DNA of 64,000 nt from Bacteroidales bacterium (GCA_017438975.1 JAFRUH010000025.1:248001-312000), one strand, 5' to 3'; positions 54,577-61,785 are shown, counted from the stretch's first letter. The notes: generated by a model from the sequence alone, not told the origin. Made by a program: numbers and translations.

Positions 54577-54837
54577 TTAGTTCTCGAACGGGACAACCGA
54601 AACGAAAGATTTGTCGTCTCTCTTGCGCGTGAACTTGACAGTTCCGTCAACAAGGGCATAAAGCGTATGGTCCTTGCCGATACCCACATTCCTACCAGGA
54701 TTGTGGACGGTTCCCCTTTGGCGGACGAGGATATTGCCAGCCTTTACGGCTTCCTCACCGAACTTCTTGATACCGAGACGCTTGCTCTGCGACTCACGAC
54801 CGTTCTTAGAACTGGACTGACCTTTTTTATGTGCCAT
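54577..54837 (-). CDS. rpmA: Ribosomal protein bL27
   Basis: An 86-residue protein of the large subunit near the peptidyl-transferase centre. It begins [22 protein letters not shown], the standard bL27 start without the cleavable N-terminal extension of Firmicutes, and continues with [10 protein letters not shown] and [12 protein letters not shown]. It lies 21 bp after rplU, with a clear AGGAGG upstream. Confidence 0.97.
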   Translation of the reverse strand: MAHKKGQSSSKNGRESQSKRLGIKKFGEEAVKAGNILVRQRGTVHNPGRNVGIGKDHTLYALVDGTVKFTRKRDDKSFVSVVPFEN

Positions 54838-54845
54838 AATTCGTT

Positions 54846-54851
54846 CCTCCT
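54846..54851 (-). promoter_or_regulatory. Ribosome binding site of rpmA
   Basis: Minus-strand AGGAGG lies 8 nt before the rpmA ATG. Most genes in this window lack such a site. Confidence 0.6.
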
Positions 54852-54858
54852 GATAAAA

Positions 54859-55170
54859 TTAAGCGATAGCATCGATGCGGATCTTGGAAAGCTTCTGGCG
54901 ATGGCCGTTCAGCTTCTGGAATCCTTTACGACGGATTTTCTTGAAAACGAGCACTTTCTTAGCCTTGGCCTCGTCATCGAGGACGGTAGCCTTGACAACA
55001 GCACCCTCTACGTAAGGAGCACCGACCTTGACAGCGCCCTCGTTCTCGACGAGGAGCACTTTGTCGAATTCTACTTCAGCACCCTTGCCAGCCTTGAGGC
55101 GGTTGACAAAGATTTCCATTCCAGCTTCTACCTTAAACTGCTGGCTTGCAATGTCTACGATTGCGTACAT
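54859..55170 (-). CDS. rplU: Ribosomal protein bL21
   Basis: A 103-residue protein of the large subunit, starting MYAIVDIASQQFKVEAG at 55170. VLVFKKIRRKGFQKLNGHRQ is the RNA-binding C-terminal signature. It forms the usual rplU-rpmA pair and has its own promoter and a structured leader. Confidence 0.96.
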   Translation of the reverse strand: MYAIVDIASQQFKVEAGMEIFVNRLKAGKGAEVEFDKVLLVENEGAVKVGAPYVEGAVVKATVLDDEAKAKKVLVFKKIRRKGFQKLNGHRQKLSKIRIDAIA

Positions 55171-55258
55171 TCTATAAAACTTATTAAAAGTTTCCGGCCG
55201 CAAGCGGTCGTCTTTCGCGACGGCTCTTCCCTATAGCTTGACGGTCATCTCAAAAATT
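55171..55258 (-). promoter_or_regulatory. Structured rplU leader
   Basis: The roughly 88-nt leader contains GC-rich complementary segments on the minus strand: GCCG..CGGC enclosing GTCG CGAAAGA CGAC. Leaders of ribosomal protein genes often bind the encoded protein; autoregulation here is inference. Confidence 0.35.
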
Positions 55259-55264
55259 GGACTG

Positions 55265-55295
55265 CAAAGTTAGGAATTTTTGATGAATGTGCAAA
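55265..55295 (-). promoter_or_regulatory. Promoter of rplU-rpmA
   Basis: On the minus strand TTTG (55295-55292) and TAACTTTG (55272-55265) with a 19-nt spacer, a full consensus match. Confidence 0.75.
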
Positions 55296-55314
55296 TTATT
55301 CTGAAATAATTGAT

Positions 55315-55322
55315 TAAATTTG
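55315..55322 (+). promoter_or_regulatory. Probable -7 box of the AAA ATPase gene
   Basis: TAAATTTG matches TAnnTTTG, 21 bp before the ATG at 55344. No clear -33 element. Confidence 0.45.
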
Positions 55323-55343
55323 TAACAGAAAAGTTATCTGAAT

Positions 55344-56495
55344 ATGGATTCACCTTTTATCTATGATAAATATGTGACCGGCAAGAACTTCATCGGCCGG
55401 AAAAATGACTGCACCGTCGTCGGCAACCTGATCTCGCAGGGAGAGCATGTCGTTCTGTCCTCCCCCGCCAAGACCGGAAAGAAATCCCTGATCCAGCAGA
55501 CCCTGTTCAACCTGCGGATGAGCGGGCACAACCTGAGGATCGGGCAGTTCTCTGCGCTGAACGTGAGGACCGTCGAGGATTTCATCGTCCGGTTCGGATC
55601 GGCCGTCCTGCGGATGTGCGGTTCTACGCCACACGAGTACAACGCCCTGATATCCAAGCACCTGGAGCGAACCCATATGGTCTTCGACCCGAAACGGTTC
55701 TCGGAGAACGACGAGGTTCTCTCCCTCAGCTGGGAGGCCGACGAAGAAGATGTCAGGGCGGTGATCGACCTCCCCTACCGCATAGCGGCCGAGAAAGGGA
55801 CCAGACATCTGCTGATCATAGAAGAATTCCAGAACCTGACCTTCATCGGGGACCGGATCTTCCGCCTGATGGAAGAGGTCATGAAGAAACGGAAAGAGGC
55901 CGGCCAGACCCTGTTCTCCTTTGTCTTTATGGGGTCCATGGTCAACGCGATGCGGGATATCTTCTTTACCCACAGGCACTTCTACCGGCTGACCGAGCAG
56001 TTCAAAATGCAGCCCTTCGACGAACGGGAGATCACGGACCATGTCGCAAAAGGCTTCCTCACGAGCGGAAAAGTCATCGACAAGGAGCTCCTCCTCGGCG
56101 TCTGCCGACTATTCAAGAACCACCTCTGGTACATCAACCACTTCGTTTCGATCTGCGACGCCAAGTCGAAAGGATACATCATGGAACCGGTCCTCCTGGA
56201 ATCCCTGGGCTGCATCCTGGCCATCCACGAACCCCGGTTCATCTCGATCATGAGCTCCCTGACGACCCACCAGGTCAACCTGCTGCGGGCCGTGATAGAC
56301 GGTCACACCCGGTTCAGCTCCTCCGAAGTGGTCCGGCAGTACAGCCTCAACTCCTCCGCCAACGTCAAGCGGGTCAAGGACGCCCTGATGAAAAAGGAAA
56401 TCCTCGCCTTCGACGAGAATGATGAACCATCTTTCCTGGATCCCCTCTTCGAGTACTGGGTCCGGCATTATTTTTTTGAGAAAAAGAACGCGTAA
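55344..56495 (+). CDS. AAA ATPase of the archaeal-ATPase-like family
   Basis: A 383-residue cytoplasmic P-loop ATPase. The loop is SSPAKTGKKSLI (a GxxxxGK variant with Ala and Lys), Walker B is HLLIIEEFQNL, and the C-terminal part carries a winged-helix-like segment (SSEVVRQYSLNSSANVKRVKDAL). The family has STAND-like ATPases of mostly unknown role. Its stop shares a base with the sirtuin start (TAATG). The first glycine of Walker A is serine-proline here, which may affect activity. Conserved Bacteroidota gene of unknown function. Confidence 0.8.
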   Translation: MDSPFIYDKYVTGKNFIGRKNDCTVVGNLISQGEHVVLSSPAKTGKKSLIQQTLFNLRMSGHNLRIGQFSALNVRTVEDFIVRFGSAVLRMCGSTPHEYNALISKHLERTHMVFDPKRFSENDEVLSLSWEADEEDVRAVIDLPYRIAAEKGTRHLLIIEEFQNLTFIGDRIFRLMEEVMKKRKEAGQTLFSFVFMGSMVNAMRDIFFTHRHFYRLTEQFKMQPFDEREITDHVAKGFLTSGKVIDKELLLGVCRLFKNHLWYINHFVSICDAKSKGYIMEPVLLESLGCILAIHEPRFISIMSSLTTHQVNLLRAVIDGHTRFSSSEVVRQYSLNSSANVKRVKDALMKKEILAFDENDEPSFLDPLFEYWVRHYFFEKKNA

Positions 56496-57205
56496 TGGAA
56501 AAGAAAAAAATCGCAGTGCTTACCGGCGCCGGTGTCAGCGCCGAAAGCGGATTCGCCACTTTCAGGGACACGGGCGGCCTCTGGGAGCAGTATGACGTCT
56601 ACGATGTCGCCTCGATCGAGGGCTGGTACCGGAACCGGGAGCTGGTTCTGAAGTTCTACAACGACCGGAGACGGCAGCTTAAGGATGCGAAGCCGAACTC
56701 CGCCCATCTCGCCATCGCCGGACTCGAGAAAGACTACAAGGTCGATGTCATCACCCAGAATGTCGACAACCTCCACGAGCGGGCCGGCAGCACACGGGTC
56801 CTCCATCTCCACGGCGAACTGACCAAGGTCCGCCCGGAGAACGGCCTGTACGACTCCACCTACCGGACCGACGAGGTCATCGACATCGGCTTTGACGAGG
56901 TGAACCTCGGCGACATGGCCCCGAACGGGCAGCAGCTCCGTCCCCATATCGTTTTCTTCGGGGAAGCGGTCCCGAACATCGAAAAGGCCATTGACCTCGT
57001 TTCCGCGGCCGACATTCTCCTGATTGTCGGAACCTCCCTGCAGGTCTATCCCGCCGCCGGTCTTTACCGGTACGCCCGGAATGATACTCCTATCTATATT
57101 ATAGATCCCAAGGATGTCCCCGTCAGCGACATGCGGATCACCCATATCCGCGAGGTCGCGACGAAAGGAATGGAAAAATTCAAAGAAATCCTTGCGAATC
57201 AATAA
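56495..57205 (+). CDS. cobB: Sirtuin-family NAD-dependent deacylase
   Basis: A 236-residue SIR2-family enzyme that removes acyl groups from lysines using NAD+. GAGVSAESGFATFRD binds NAD, TQNVDNLHERAG and the catalytic His in LHLHGEL follow, and GTSLQVYPAAG completes the site. FYNDR fits the YxxR motif that binds succinyl or malonyl groups in SIRT5/CobB-type sirtuins. No cysteine pairs of the zinc ribbon are present; the region is LYDSTYRTDEV instead. It is a small stand-alone deacylase, not a phage-defence SIR2 protein. It is coupled to the AAA gene, and the rpsU promoter overlaps its end. Confidence 0.9.
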   Translation: MEKKKIAVLTGAGVSAESGFATFRDTGGLWEQYDVYDVASIEGWYRNRELVLKFYNDRRRQLKDAKPNSAHLAIAGLEKDYKVDVITQNVDNLHERAGSTRVLHLHGELTKVRPENGLYDSTYRTDEVIDIGFDEVNLGDMAPNGQQLRPHIVFFGEAVPNIEKAIDLVSAADILLIVGTSLQVYPAAGLYRYARNDTPIYIIDPKDVPVSDMRITHIREVATKGMEKFKEILANQ

Positions 57206-57221
57206 AATATTCCTACCTTTG
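57192..57221 (+). promoter_or_regulatory. Promoter of rpsU
   Basis: TTG at 57192-57194 and TACCTTTG at 57214-57221 with a 19-nt spacer; the -33 element lies in the last codons of the sirtuin gene. Confidence 0.75.
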
Positions 57222-57233
57222 CAGTCCCAAAAG

Positions 57234-57244
57234 AAAAGGAGGTG
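57234..57244 (+). promoter_or_regulatory. Strong Shine-Dalgarno of rpsU
   Basis: AAAAGGAGGTG lies 9 nt (from its last core G) before the rpsU ATG. In Bacteroidia the anti-Shine-Dalgarno is occluded on the ribosome by bS21 and neighbours, and rpsU is a known exception with a strong site that allows bS21 to control its own synthesis. The site here fits that model. Confidence 0.85.
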
Positions 57245-57251
57245 TAAAAGC

Positions 57252-57446
57252 ATGATTATCGTACAGATCAAGGACGGTGACAACATTGAAAGAGCGTTGA
57301 AGAAATTCAAGAGGAAATTCGAGAAGACCGGTACCATCCGCGAGCTCCGCTCCCGCAAGAACTTCGAGAAGCCGTCTGTCAAGAAGAGAATCGCCAAGCA
57401 GAAGGCGATCTACGTGCAGCATCTCCAGCTTTTGGACGAGCAGTAA
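57252..57446 (+). CDS. rpsU: Ribosomal protein bS21
   Basis: A 64-residue small-subunit protein, MIIVQIKDGDNIERALKKF then KRKFEKTGTIRELR, with the basic C-terminal helix. It starts at ATG 57252. It has its own promoter, a strong Shine-Dalgarno and a terminator. In Bacteroidia bS21 helps mask the 3' end of 16S rRNA. Confidence 0.97.
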   Translation: MIIVQIKDGDNIERALKKFKRKFEKTGTIRELRSRKNFEKPSVKKRIAKQKAIYVQHLQLLDEQ

Positions 57447-57455
57447 AATCGGAAC

Positions 57456-57481
57456 GTCAGGATTTGATCCTGACTTTTTTT
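57456..57481 (+). terminator. Terminator of rpsU
   Basis: GTCAGGAT (57456-57463) and ATCCTGAC (57467-57474) form a perfect 8-bp stem with a TTG loop, followed by seven T residues. Confidence 0.9.
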
Positions 57482-57488
57482 ATCTTTG
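57481..57488 (+). promoter_or_regulatory. Possible -7 box of prmA
   Basis: TATCTTTG matches TAnnTTTG, directly behind the rpsU terminator and 7 bp before the prmA ATG, which would give an almost leaderless mRNA. The nearest TTTG is only 14 nt upstream, in the terminator loop, so this is tentative. Confidence 0.35.
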
Positions 57489-57495
57489 CCCCACC

Positions 57496-58374
57496 ATGAA
57501 CAGTCAGGAATATATAGAACTGTCCGTCCGGATCAAACCATTCAGCGAAGAAACGGCGGACATCGTTACCTCCGAAATCGCTGAACTTCCGTTCGAGGCT
57601 TTCACAACCGAGGAGCCGTATCTACGTTGCTATATCCAGAAAGACCTCTACCGGGCGAATGACGTCCGGGTCGTCCTCGGCGGACTGGCCATTCCGGGAA
57701 CGGAGCTGTCCTGGGAGGCGAAACTCGTCCAGGGGCAGAACTGGAACCGGGAATGGGAATCGGAATTCTCCCCCATCGTCGTCGACGGGAAGGTCACGGT
57801 CAAGGCACCCTTCAACAAGGATGTTCCGAGGACCCGTTTCAACATCTGGATCGAGCCGGAAATGGCCTTCGGGACCGGATCGCACCATACGACCTATATG
57901 ATGATGCAGCAGATGCTCGCCCTGGAGCCGCTGATCCGGGATCATGTGGTTCTCGACATGGGCTGCGGAACGGCCATCCTCGGGATTCTGGCGGCGAAGA
58001 TGGGCGCATCGAAAGTCTATGCGGTCGACATCGACGCCGTCGCGGCCCGCTCCGCCTGGGGAAATGCCCGCTGGAACCGGGTCGGGACCCGGGTCCGGAC
58101 CCTGTGCGGGGATGCCTCCCTCCTGCAGATGGGTTCGTATGACATTATCCTCGCCAATATCCACAGGAACATCATCATCGAAGATCTGCCGACATACGTC
58201 CGGTCCCTTCGGAAAGGTGGCCGGATTCTCTTGAGCGGTTTTTTCGAAACAGATATACCGGCAGTTCTCGATGCCGCTGCTCTGCTGGGGCTAAGCCCGT
58301 TCCGGACACTGACCCGGGAAGGATGGGCTTGTCTCGGGATGGAGAGGGTTGATGAATCCGAAAAAAACAACTAA
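57496..58374 (+). CDS. prmA: Ribosomal protein L11 methyltransferase
   Basis: A 292-residue SAM-dependent methyltransferase that trimethylates ribosomal protein uL11. An N-terminal substrate-binding domain is followed by the Rossmann methyltransferase domain with PEMAFGTGSHHTTYM, VLDMGCGTAILGILAAKMGA and ILANIHRNII. The stop codon TAA is also the first part of the -7 box of the tRNA-Leu promoter. The last 51 codons recur, diverged, at 61457-61612. Confidence 0.94.
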   Translation: MNSQEYIELSVRIKPFSEETADIVTSEIAELPFEAFTTEEPYLRCYIQKDLYRANDVRVVLGGLAIPGTELSWEAKLVQGQNWNREWESEFSPIVVDGKVTVKAPFNKDVPRTRFNIWIEPEMAFGTGSHHTTYMMMQQMLALEPLIRDHVVLDMGCGTAILGILAAKMGASKVYAVDIDAVAARSAWGNARWNRVGTRVRTLCGDASLLQMGSYDIILANIHRNIIIEDLPTYVRSLRKGGRILLSGFFETDIPAVLDAAALLGLSPFRTLTREGWACLGMERVDESEKNN

Positions 58375-58379
58375 CTTTG
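58349..58379 (+). promoter_or_regulatory. Promoter of tRNA-Leu copy 1
   Basis: TTG at 58349-58351 and TAACTTTG at 58372-58379 with a 20-nt spacer. It lies inside the 3' end of prmA, and the -7 box begins with the prmA stop codon. Confidence 0.7.
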
Positions 58380-58394
58380 CCGTCACATAGCAAT

Positions 58395-58475
58395 GCGGGC
58401 GTGTTGAAATTGGTAGACAAGCAAGACTTAGGATCTTGTGCCCCGTGCGTGTGGGTTCGAGTCCCACCGCCCGCA
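58395..58475 (+). tRNA. tRNA-Leu(UAG), copy 1
   Basis: An 81-nt class II tRNA. The acceptor GCGGGCG pairs with CGCCCGC, the anticodon stem CAAGA/TCTTG encloses CTTAGGA with anticodon TAG, a variable arm TGCCCCGTGCGT follows, and the T-arm is GTGGG TTCGAGT CCCAC. Discriminator A; no CCA encoded. Confidence 0.96.
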
Positions 58476-58476
58476 C

Positions 58477-58511
58477 AAGGGGACAACTTCAGAAGAAGTT
58501 GCCCTTTTTTC
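58477..58511 (+). terminator. Terminator after tRNA-Leu copy 1
   Basis: GGG plus CAACTTC (58480-58490) pair with GAAGTTG plus CCC (58495-58504) around AGAA, with one bulged A, followed by TTTTTT. Confidence 0.85.
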
Positions 58512-58554
58512 GTTTCCATAAGTTACTGAATATCTGTCCGATACATCGAAGATT

Positions 58555-60798
58555 TTATTCTTCGGAACGGTCTGTCATTTCATATTCGAGGATGCCTCCT
58601 CCGGTGACCTGGTCGTAGGTAATGGCATGAAGCCCGACGTCTTCGCCGTTCAGCCGGATGGATTTAACGTACATTGCCTTGTCAGAAAGGCCATTGGCTT
58701 TGATCTGAAGGGTTTTCCCGCCGGGCAGCTGAAGGGTGGCACCCTTCAGCTGAGGGGCTCCGAAGATGTATTCTCCCGAAACCGGACACACGGGGTAGAA
58801 GCCGAGAGCCGAGAACATGTACCAGGAGGACATCTGTCCGCAGTCATCATTGCCGCAGAGACCGTCCCGCTGCGGGATATAAAACTCGTCAAAGATCTTC
58901 CGCACAATCTTGGCCGTACGGTCCGGACGTCCCGCATAATTATACAGATAGGCCACATGATGGCTGGGCTCGTTGCCGTGAGCATAAATACCGACCATTC
59001 CGGTGACATCCGCGACCTGTTCGTGACCGGGAAGCTTCCCGGGATCAGAGAAGAACAGGGTATCCAGTTTCGTAACGAAAGCTTCGTCGGATCCGAAGGC
59101 CTCCAGAAGATCCTCGGGCTTGTGCTGGACATGCCAAGTCCACTGCCATGCGTTTCCTTCGGTATAGTCCCTGCGGCGGGTTACGGGATCACTGATGAGG
59201 GCGTAAGGGTCGAATCCCTCTATCCAGCTTCCGTCCACCCCTCTGGGCCGTACAAAGCCGGTCTGGGGATCAAAGACATTCTTCCAATTATCGGCACGCT
59301 TGGTGAAGCGTTCGTAATCCTCCGTCTTGCCCAAGGCCTCCGCCATCTGTGCGACGCACCAGTCATCATAGCAGGCCTCCATCAGCCGGGAGACAGACTC
59401 TTTGGAACTGCCGTCCCACGGGAAATAGCCGTATTTCTCGTAAACATCCCAGTCGGACTTTTTGTGCGGCTTGGTCATGGAGCGCTTGATGGCCTGGTAG
59501 GCATACTCCGGATCAAAAGACCTGTCCCCCTTGAGGTACGCGTCCACAATCACGTCCACAGCGTGGTTCCCGATCATGCTCCACGTTTCGCACTGGCCGT
59601 ATTCATTGGTGACCAGCAGACCGGTCTGAGTGTATTTTTCCAGAAGCGACTGTACCAGGGCGCTGTTGATCTCGGGATAAAGCAGTTCCAGGAAAGGATG
59701 CTCGGCCCTGTAGGTGTCCCACAGGGAGAAATTCGTATACATGTCGCCTTTGTCACTGACATGGACCTTATGGTCCCATCCCCGGTAGGCCCCGTCCACA
59801 TCCGTAATCTTGTTCGGCATGATGAGCGCGTGGTACAAGGACGTGTAGAAAGCCTTCAGGTCCCGCTGGTTCAGCGGATCGACGTCTATCCTGGAGAGGT
59901 ATCCGTTCCATACCTTTTCCGCATCCCGCCGCACCTTTCCGAAGTTCCATCCCGGGATTTCCGCCTCGCGGTTCTTCCGCGCGCCCTCGCAGCTGACCGT
60001 CGAGATGCCCACCTTCACGAGTACCTTCTCGGCACGTTTCGTCTTGAAACGGACAATCGCCTTGGTCACCGTTCCTTCCACATCGGCGCCTGCTCCGGTG
60101 ACTCCGTCCCGGAACGTCTCCACCTTCTCGAAGGGCTTGGAGAAAGTGGCGCTGAAGTAGTACACATGGTCGCGGATAAAGCCCTTGGAGCGGCGCATGC
60201 CTTCGAGGGTCCTGTCATCCACGATCTTGATGAAACTGGCCGTGGTGGCGTCACATGTCCCGTACTCAAGGTCGACCATGACGCCGGACACGTCGCTTTT
60301 GGGGAAGATATATTTATGGAAGCCCGCCCGGGTCGTGGCGGTCAGTTCCACATCCACGTCGTAGTCGTCCAGGTGGACTTTGTAGAAGCCCGGATGGGCC
60401 TCTTCGCTATCATGGGAGAAATGCGATCCGTACGTTTCCCCGCCGATGTAGGTGAAAGGCACGTCCCCTGTCACCGGCATGAAAAGGATGTCTCCCATAT
60501 CGGGGCAGCCTGTGCCGCTGAGGTGGGTATGCGCAAAACCAACCAGGGAATCGGACTTGTCGTTGTAGCCCGAGCAGAAGTCCCACTGCCTCGTACGAGT
60601 GTCGATGAGGTTGTTGGGGCCCACCTGGACCATGCCGAACGGCAGCATGGCCGACGGGTGCGTATGCCCCACGTAGGCTGTTCCGACGAAAGGATCGACA
60701 TAGTTTGCCGGCAGCACCTTCCTTGCACACGAGAAGAAAGACATCACGAAAGACAAGAGACAAAGCGCCGCCAAGGCGAAATGATTGTTACGGAGCAT
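58555..60798 (-). CDS. GH92 alpha-mannosidase, lipoprotein (second)
   Basis: A 747-residue GH92 enzyme started at ATG 60798 (MLRNNHFALAAL), with lipobox FVMSFFSC. It has YVDPFVGTAYVGHTHP, LSGTGCPDMGDILFMPV, HGNEPSHHVAYLY and CGNDDCGQMSSWYMFSALGFYPV, the family signature in order. It is a paralogue of 39568-41709 with similar length, but here it stands alone with its own promoter. It lies in the segment between the two tRNA-Leu copies, which suggests acquisition as a unit. Exo-alpha-mannosidase is the expected activity. Confidence 0.92.
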   Translation of the reverse strand: MLRNNHFALAALCLLSFVMSFFSCARKVLPANYVDPFVGTAYVGHTHPSAMLPFGMVQVGPNNLIDTRTRQWDFCSGYNDKSDSLVGFAHTHLSGTGCPDMGDILFMPVTGDVPFTYIGGETYGSHFSHDSEEAHPGFYKVHLDDYDVDVELTATTRAGFHKYIFPKSDVSGVMVDLEYGTCDATTASFIKIVDDRTLEGMRRSKGFIRDHVYYFSATFSKPFEKVETFRDGVTGAGADVEGTVTKAIVRFKTKRAEKVLVKVGISTVSCEGARKNREAEIPGWNFGKVRRDAEKVWNGYLSRIDVDPLNQRDLKAFYTSLYHALIMPNKITDVDGAYRGWDHKVHVSDKGDMYTNFSLWDTYRAEHPFLELLYPEINSALVQSLLEKYTQTGLLVTNEYGQCETWSMIGNHAVDVIVDAYLKGDRSFDPEYAYQAIKRSMTKPHKKSDWDVYEKYGYFPWDGSSKESVSRLMEACYDDWCVAQMAEALGKTEDYERFTKRADNWKNVFDPQTGFVRPRGVDGSWIEGFDPYALISDPVTRRRDYTEGNAWQWTWHVQHKPEDLLEAFGSDEAFVTKLDTLFFSDPGKLPGHEQVADVTGMVGIYAHGNEPSHHVAYLYNYAGRPDRTAKIVRKIFDEFYIPQRDGLCGNDDCGQMSSWYMFSALGFYPVCPVSGEYIFGAPQLKGATLQLPGGKTLQIKANGLSDKAMYVKSIRLNGEDVGLHAITYDQVTGGGILEYEMTDRSEE

Positions 60799-60861
60799 GA
60801 TGCGACAGTGTTTTGTGTTATATAGGCGGATTTCCAGATGGAAGTGCAGTGACTTCGCATT

Positions 60862-60893
60862 CAAAATTATACATTTTTTCAAAATAATCCAAA
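60862..60893 (-). promoter_or_regulatory. Promoter of the second GH92 gene
   Basis: On the minus strand TTTG (60893-60890) and TAATTTTG (60869-60862) with a 20-nt spacer match the consensus; the leader is about 58 nt. Confidence 0.65.
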
Positions 60894-60964
60894 GGGGTCT
60901 TTTCCCGAAAGGGAGTGCAACAGAATCGTAACAGGATTGTCACTCCCAAGTAATATCCGGCTAT

Positions 60965-60972
60965 TATATTTG
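60965..60972 (+). promoter_or_regulatory. Probable -7 box of the PepSY-like gene
   Basis: TATATTTG, 25 bp before the ATG. The nearest TTG (60937-60939) is 25 nt upstream, slightly far. GGGAGTG (60911-60917) and CACTCCC (60941-60947) form an inverted repeat just upstream, a possible operator. Confidence 0.45.
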
Positions 60973-60997
60973 CAACCTTATCAGGTTATTCCGTAGC

Positions 60998-61444
60998 ATG
61001 AAAAAGATTCTGATACTTTGCGCTGTTCTCAGTATATCCGCAATTTTTTCTTGCCGTTATGAAGTTAAAACGGCACCGGATGCCGTAATGAAATGTTTCG
61101 AGAGCCGGTTCCCGGATGCGACCCGCATTGAGTGGGAACGGGACATGGGACAATTCAAGGCAAGTTTCAGCATCAATGATCAAGAAAAAGAAGCTTGGTT
61201 CGAAAAAGAAGGAGATTGGGTTCGGACCAAGACCGATATCAGTCTTTCGGAGGTTCCGGAAGCCGTTCTGGAGACAGCCCGGAACTATAAGGACGGAGAA
61301 TGGAAAATCGAAAACATTGACTATTTCGAACAAGCTTCCGGCGTCTCCCGCTACTATCGGATCGAGTATGACCGGGAGAATTCAGAAAAGGAGCGTATCG
61401 TCAGGATAATTCCCGAAGGAAGTATCATTACAGATTACAGATAA
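60998..61444 (+). CDS. PepSY-like lipoprotein
   Basis: A 148-residue exported protein with lipobox SISAIFSC. It has two similar halves: APDAVMKCFESRFPDATRIEWE with WFEKEGDWVRTKTDI, and VPEAVLETARNY with YYRIEYDRE. This is the pattern of the PepSY-like putative protease-inhibitor family of Bacteroidota. Function unknown. It ends directly before the prmA fragment, in the same reading frame but separated by its stop codon. Confidence 0.82.
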   Translation: MKKILILCAVLSISAIFSCRYEVKTAPDAVMKCFESRFPDATRIEWERDMGQFKASFSINDQEKEAWFEKEGDWVRTKTDISLSEVPEAVLETARNYKDGEWKIENIDYFEQASGVSRYYRIEYDRENSEKERIVRIIPEGSIITDYR

Positions 61445-61456
61445 TCTGATTGCAAA

Positions 61457-61612
61457 GGCAGGATCCTCCTGAGCGGGTTTTTCGAAGCTGATGTCCCCGC
61501 CGTCGAAGAGACCGCTTCGGAACTCGGGATGGTTCCGTTCCGGCTGCTCACCCGGGAAGGATGGGCCTGCCTCGGTCTGGAAAGGGTTGGCGATTCCGAA
61601 AAATTAGACTAA
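61457..61612 (+). pseudogene. prmA C-terminal fragment
   Basis: This 51-codon piece encodes GRILLSGFFEADVPAVEE onward to LTREGWACLGLERV and ends in TAA. It aligns with the last 51 residues of PrmA at 36 identities. The rest of the gene is missing and there is no start codon, so it is a remnant rather than a gene. It still carries the promoter of the following tRNA-Leu, which may explain why it was kept. The divergence shows it is not a recent tandem copy of the intact prmA. Confidence 0.85.
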
Positions 61613-61617
61613 ATTTG
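61587..61617 (+). promoter_or_regulatory. Promoter of tRNA-Leu copy 2
   Basis: TTG at 61587-61589 and TAAATTTG at 61610-61617 with a 20-nt spacer, located inside the prmA fragment, at the same relative place as in copy 1. Confidence 0.7.
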
Positions 61618-61627
61618 CACTCGGAAT

Positions 61628-61708
61628 GCGGGCGTGTTGAAATTGGTAGACAAGCAAGACTTAGGATCTTGTGCCCCGTGCGTGTGGGTTCGAGTCCCAC
61701 CGCCCGCA
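61628..61708 (+). tRNA. tRNA-Leu(UAG), copy 2
   Basis: Identical over all 81 nt to the tRNA at 58395-58475, with anticodon TAG and no encoded CCA. Flanks differ from copy 1 on both sides. Confidence 0.96.
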
Positions 61709-61713
61709 CTTGA

Positions 61714-61740
61714 AGCCGGCCTTTGAGACCGGCTGTTTTT
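61714..61740 (+). terminator. Terminator after tRNA-Leu copy 2
   Basis: AGCCGG (61714-61719) pairs with CCGGCT (61729-61734), followed by GTTTTT. The sequence is unlike the terminator of copy 1. Confidence 0.8.
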
Positions 61741-61750
61741 CTATCTGATA

Positions 61751-61785
61751 AAAAAGGTCCGCGGCGTTTGCGCTGCGGACCTTTT
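61751..61785. terminator. Bidirectional terminator before the GH2 gene end
   Basis: AAAAGGTCCGC (61752-61762) and GCGGACCTTTT (61775-61785) form an 11-bp stem with A and T tracts on either side, so it can end the GH2 transcript on the minus strand and back up the tRNA terminator on the plus strand. Confidence 0.8.

Larger units (their letters stand above)
58219..58475 (+). repeat. Direct repeat unit 1: prmA 3' end plus tRNA-Leu
   Basis: This segment corresponds to 61457-61708. The tRNA part is identical between the copies, and the prmA part encodes 36 of 51 identical residues by eye. The two units flank a 3.2-kb segment with a GH92 gene and a PepSY-like gene. Confidence 0.8.

Noticed and set aside
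55344..57205. A SIR2/STAND antiphage defence pair
   Set aside because: The sirtuin is a short CobB-type deacylase with a YxxR motif and the ATPase lacks sensor repeats; neighbours are housekeeping genes.
58627..60825. A plus-strand open frame of 732 codons opposite the second GH92 gene
   Set aside because: The same explanation holds: it mirrors the GH92 gene and has no recognisable domain. The similar frames opposite lon (20872-22581) and GH31 (12488-14479) were rejected likewise.
58395..61708. attL/attR of an integrated phage or island
   Set aside because: The two tRNA-Leu copies are complete and there is no integrase between them; recombination between related prmA-tRNA loci explains the data more simply.
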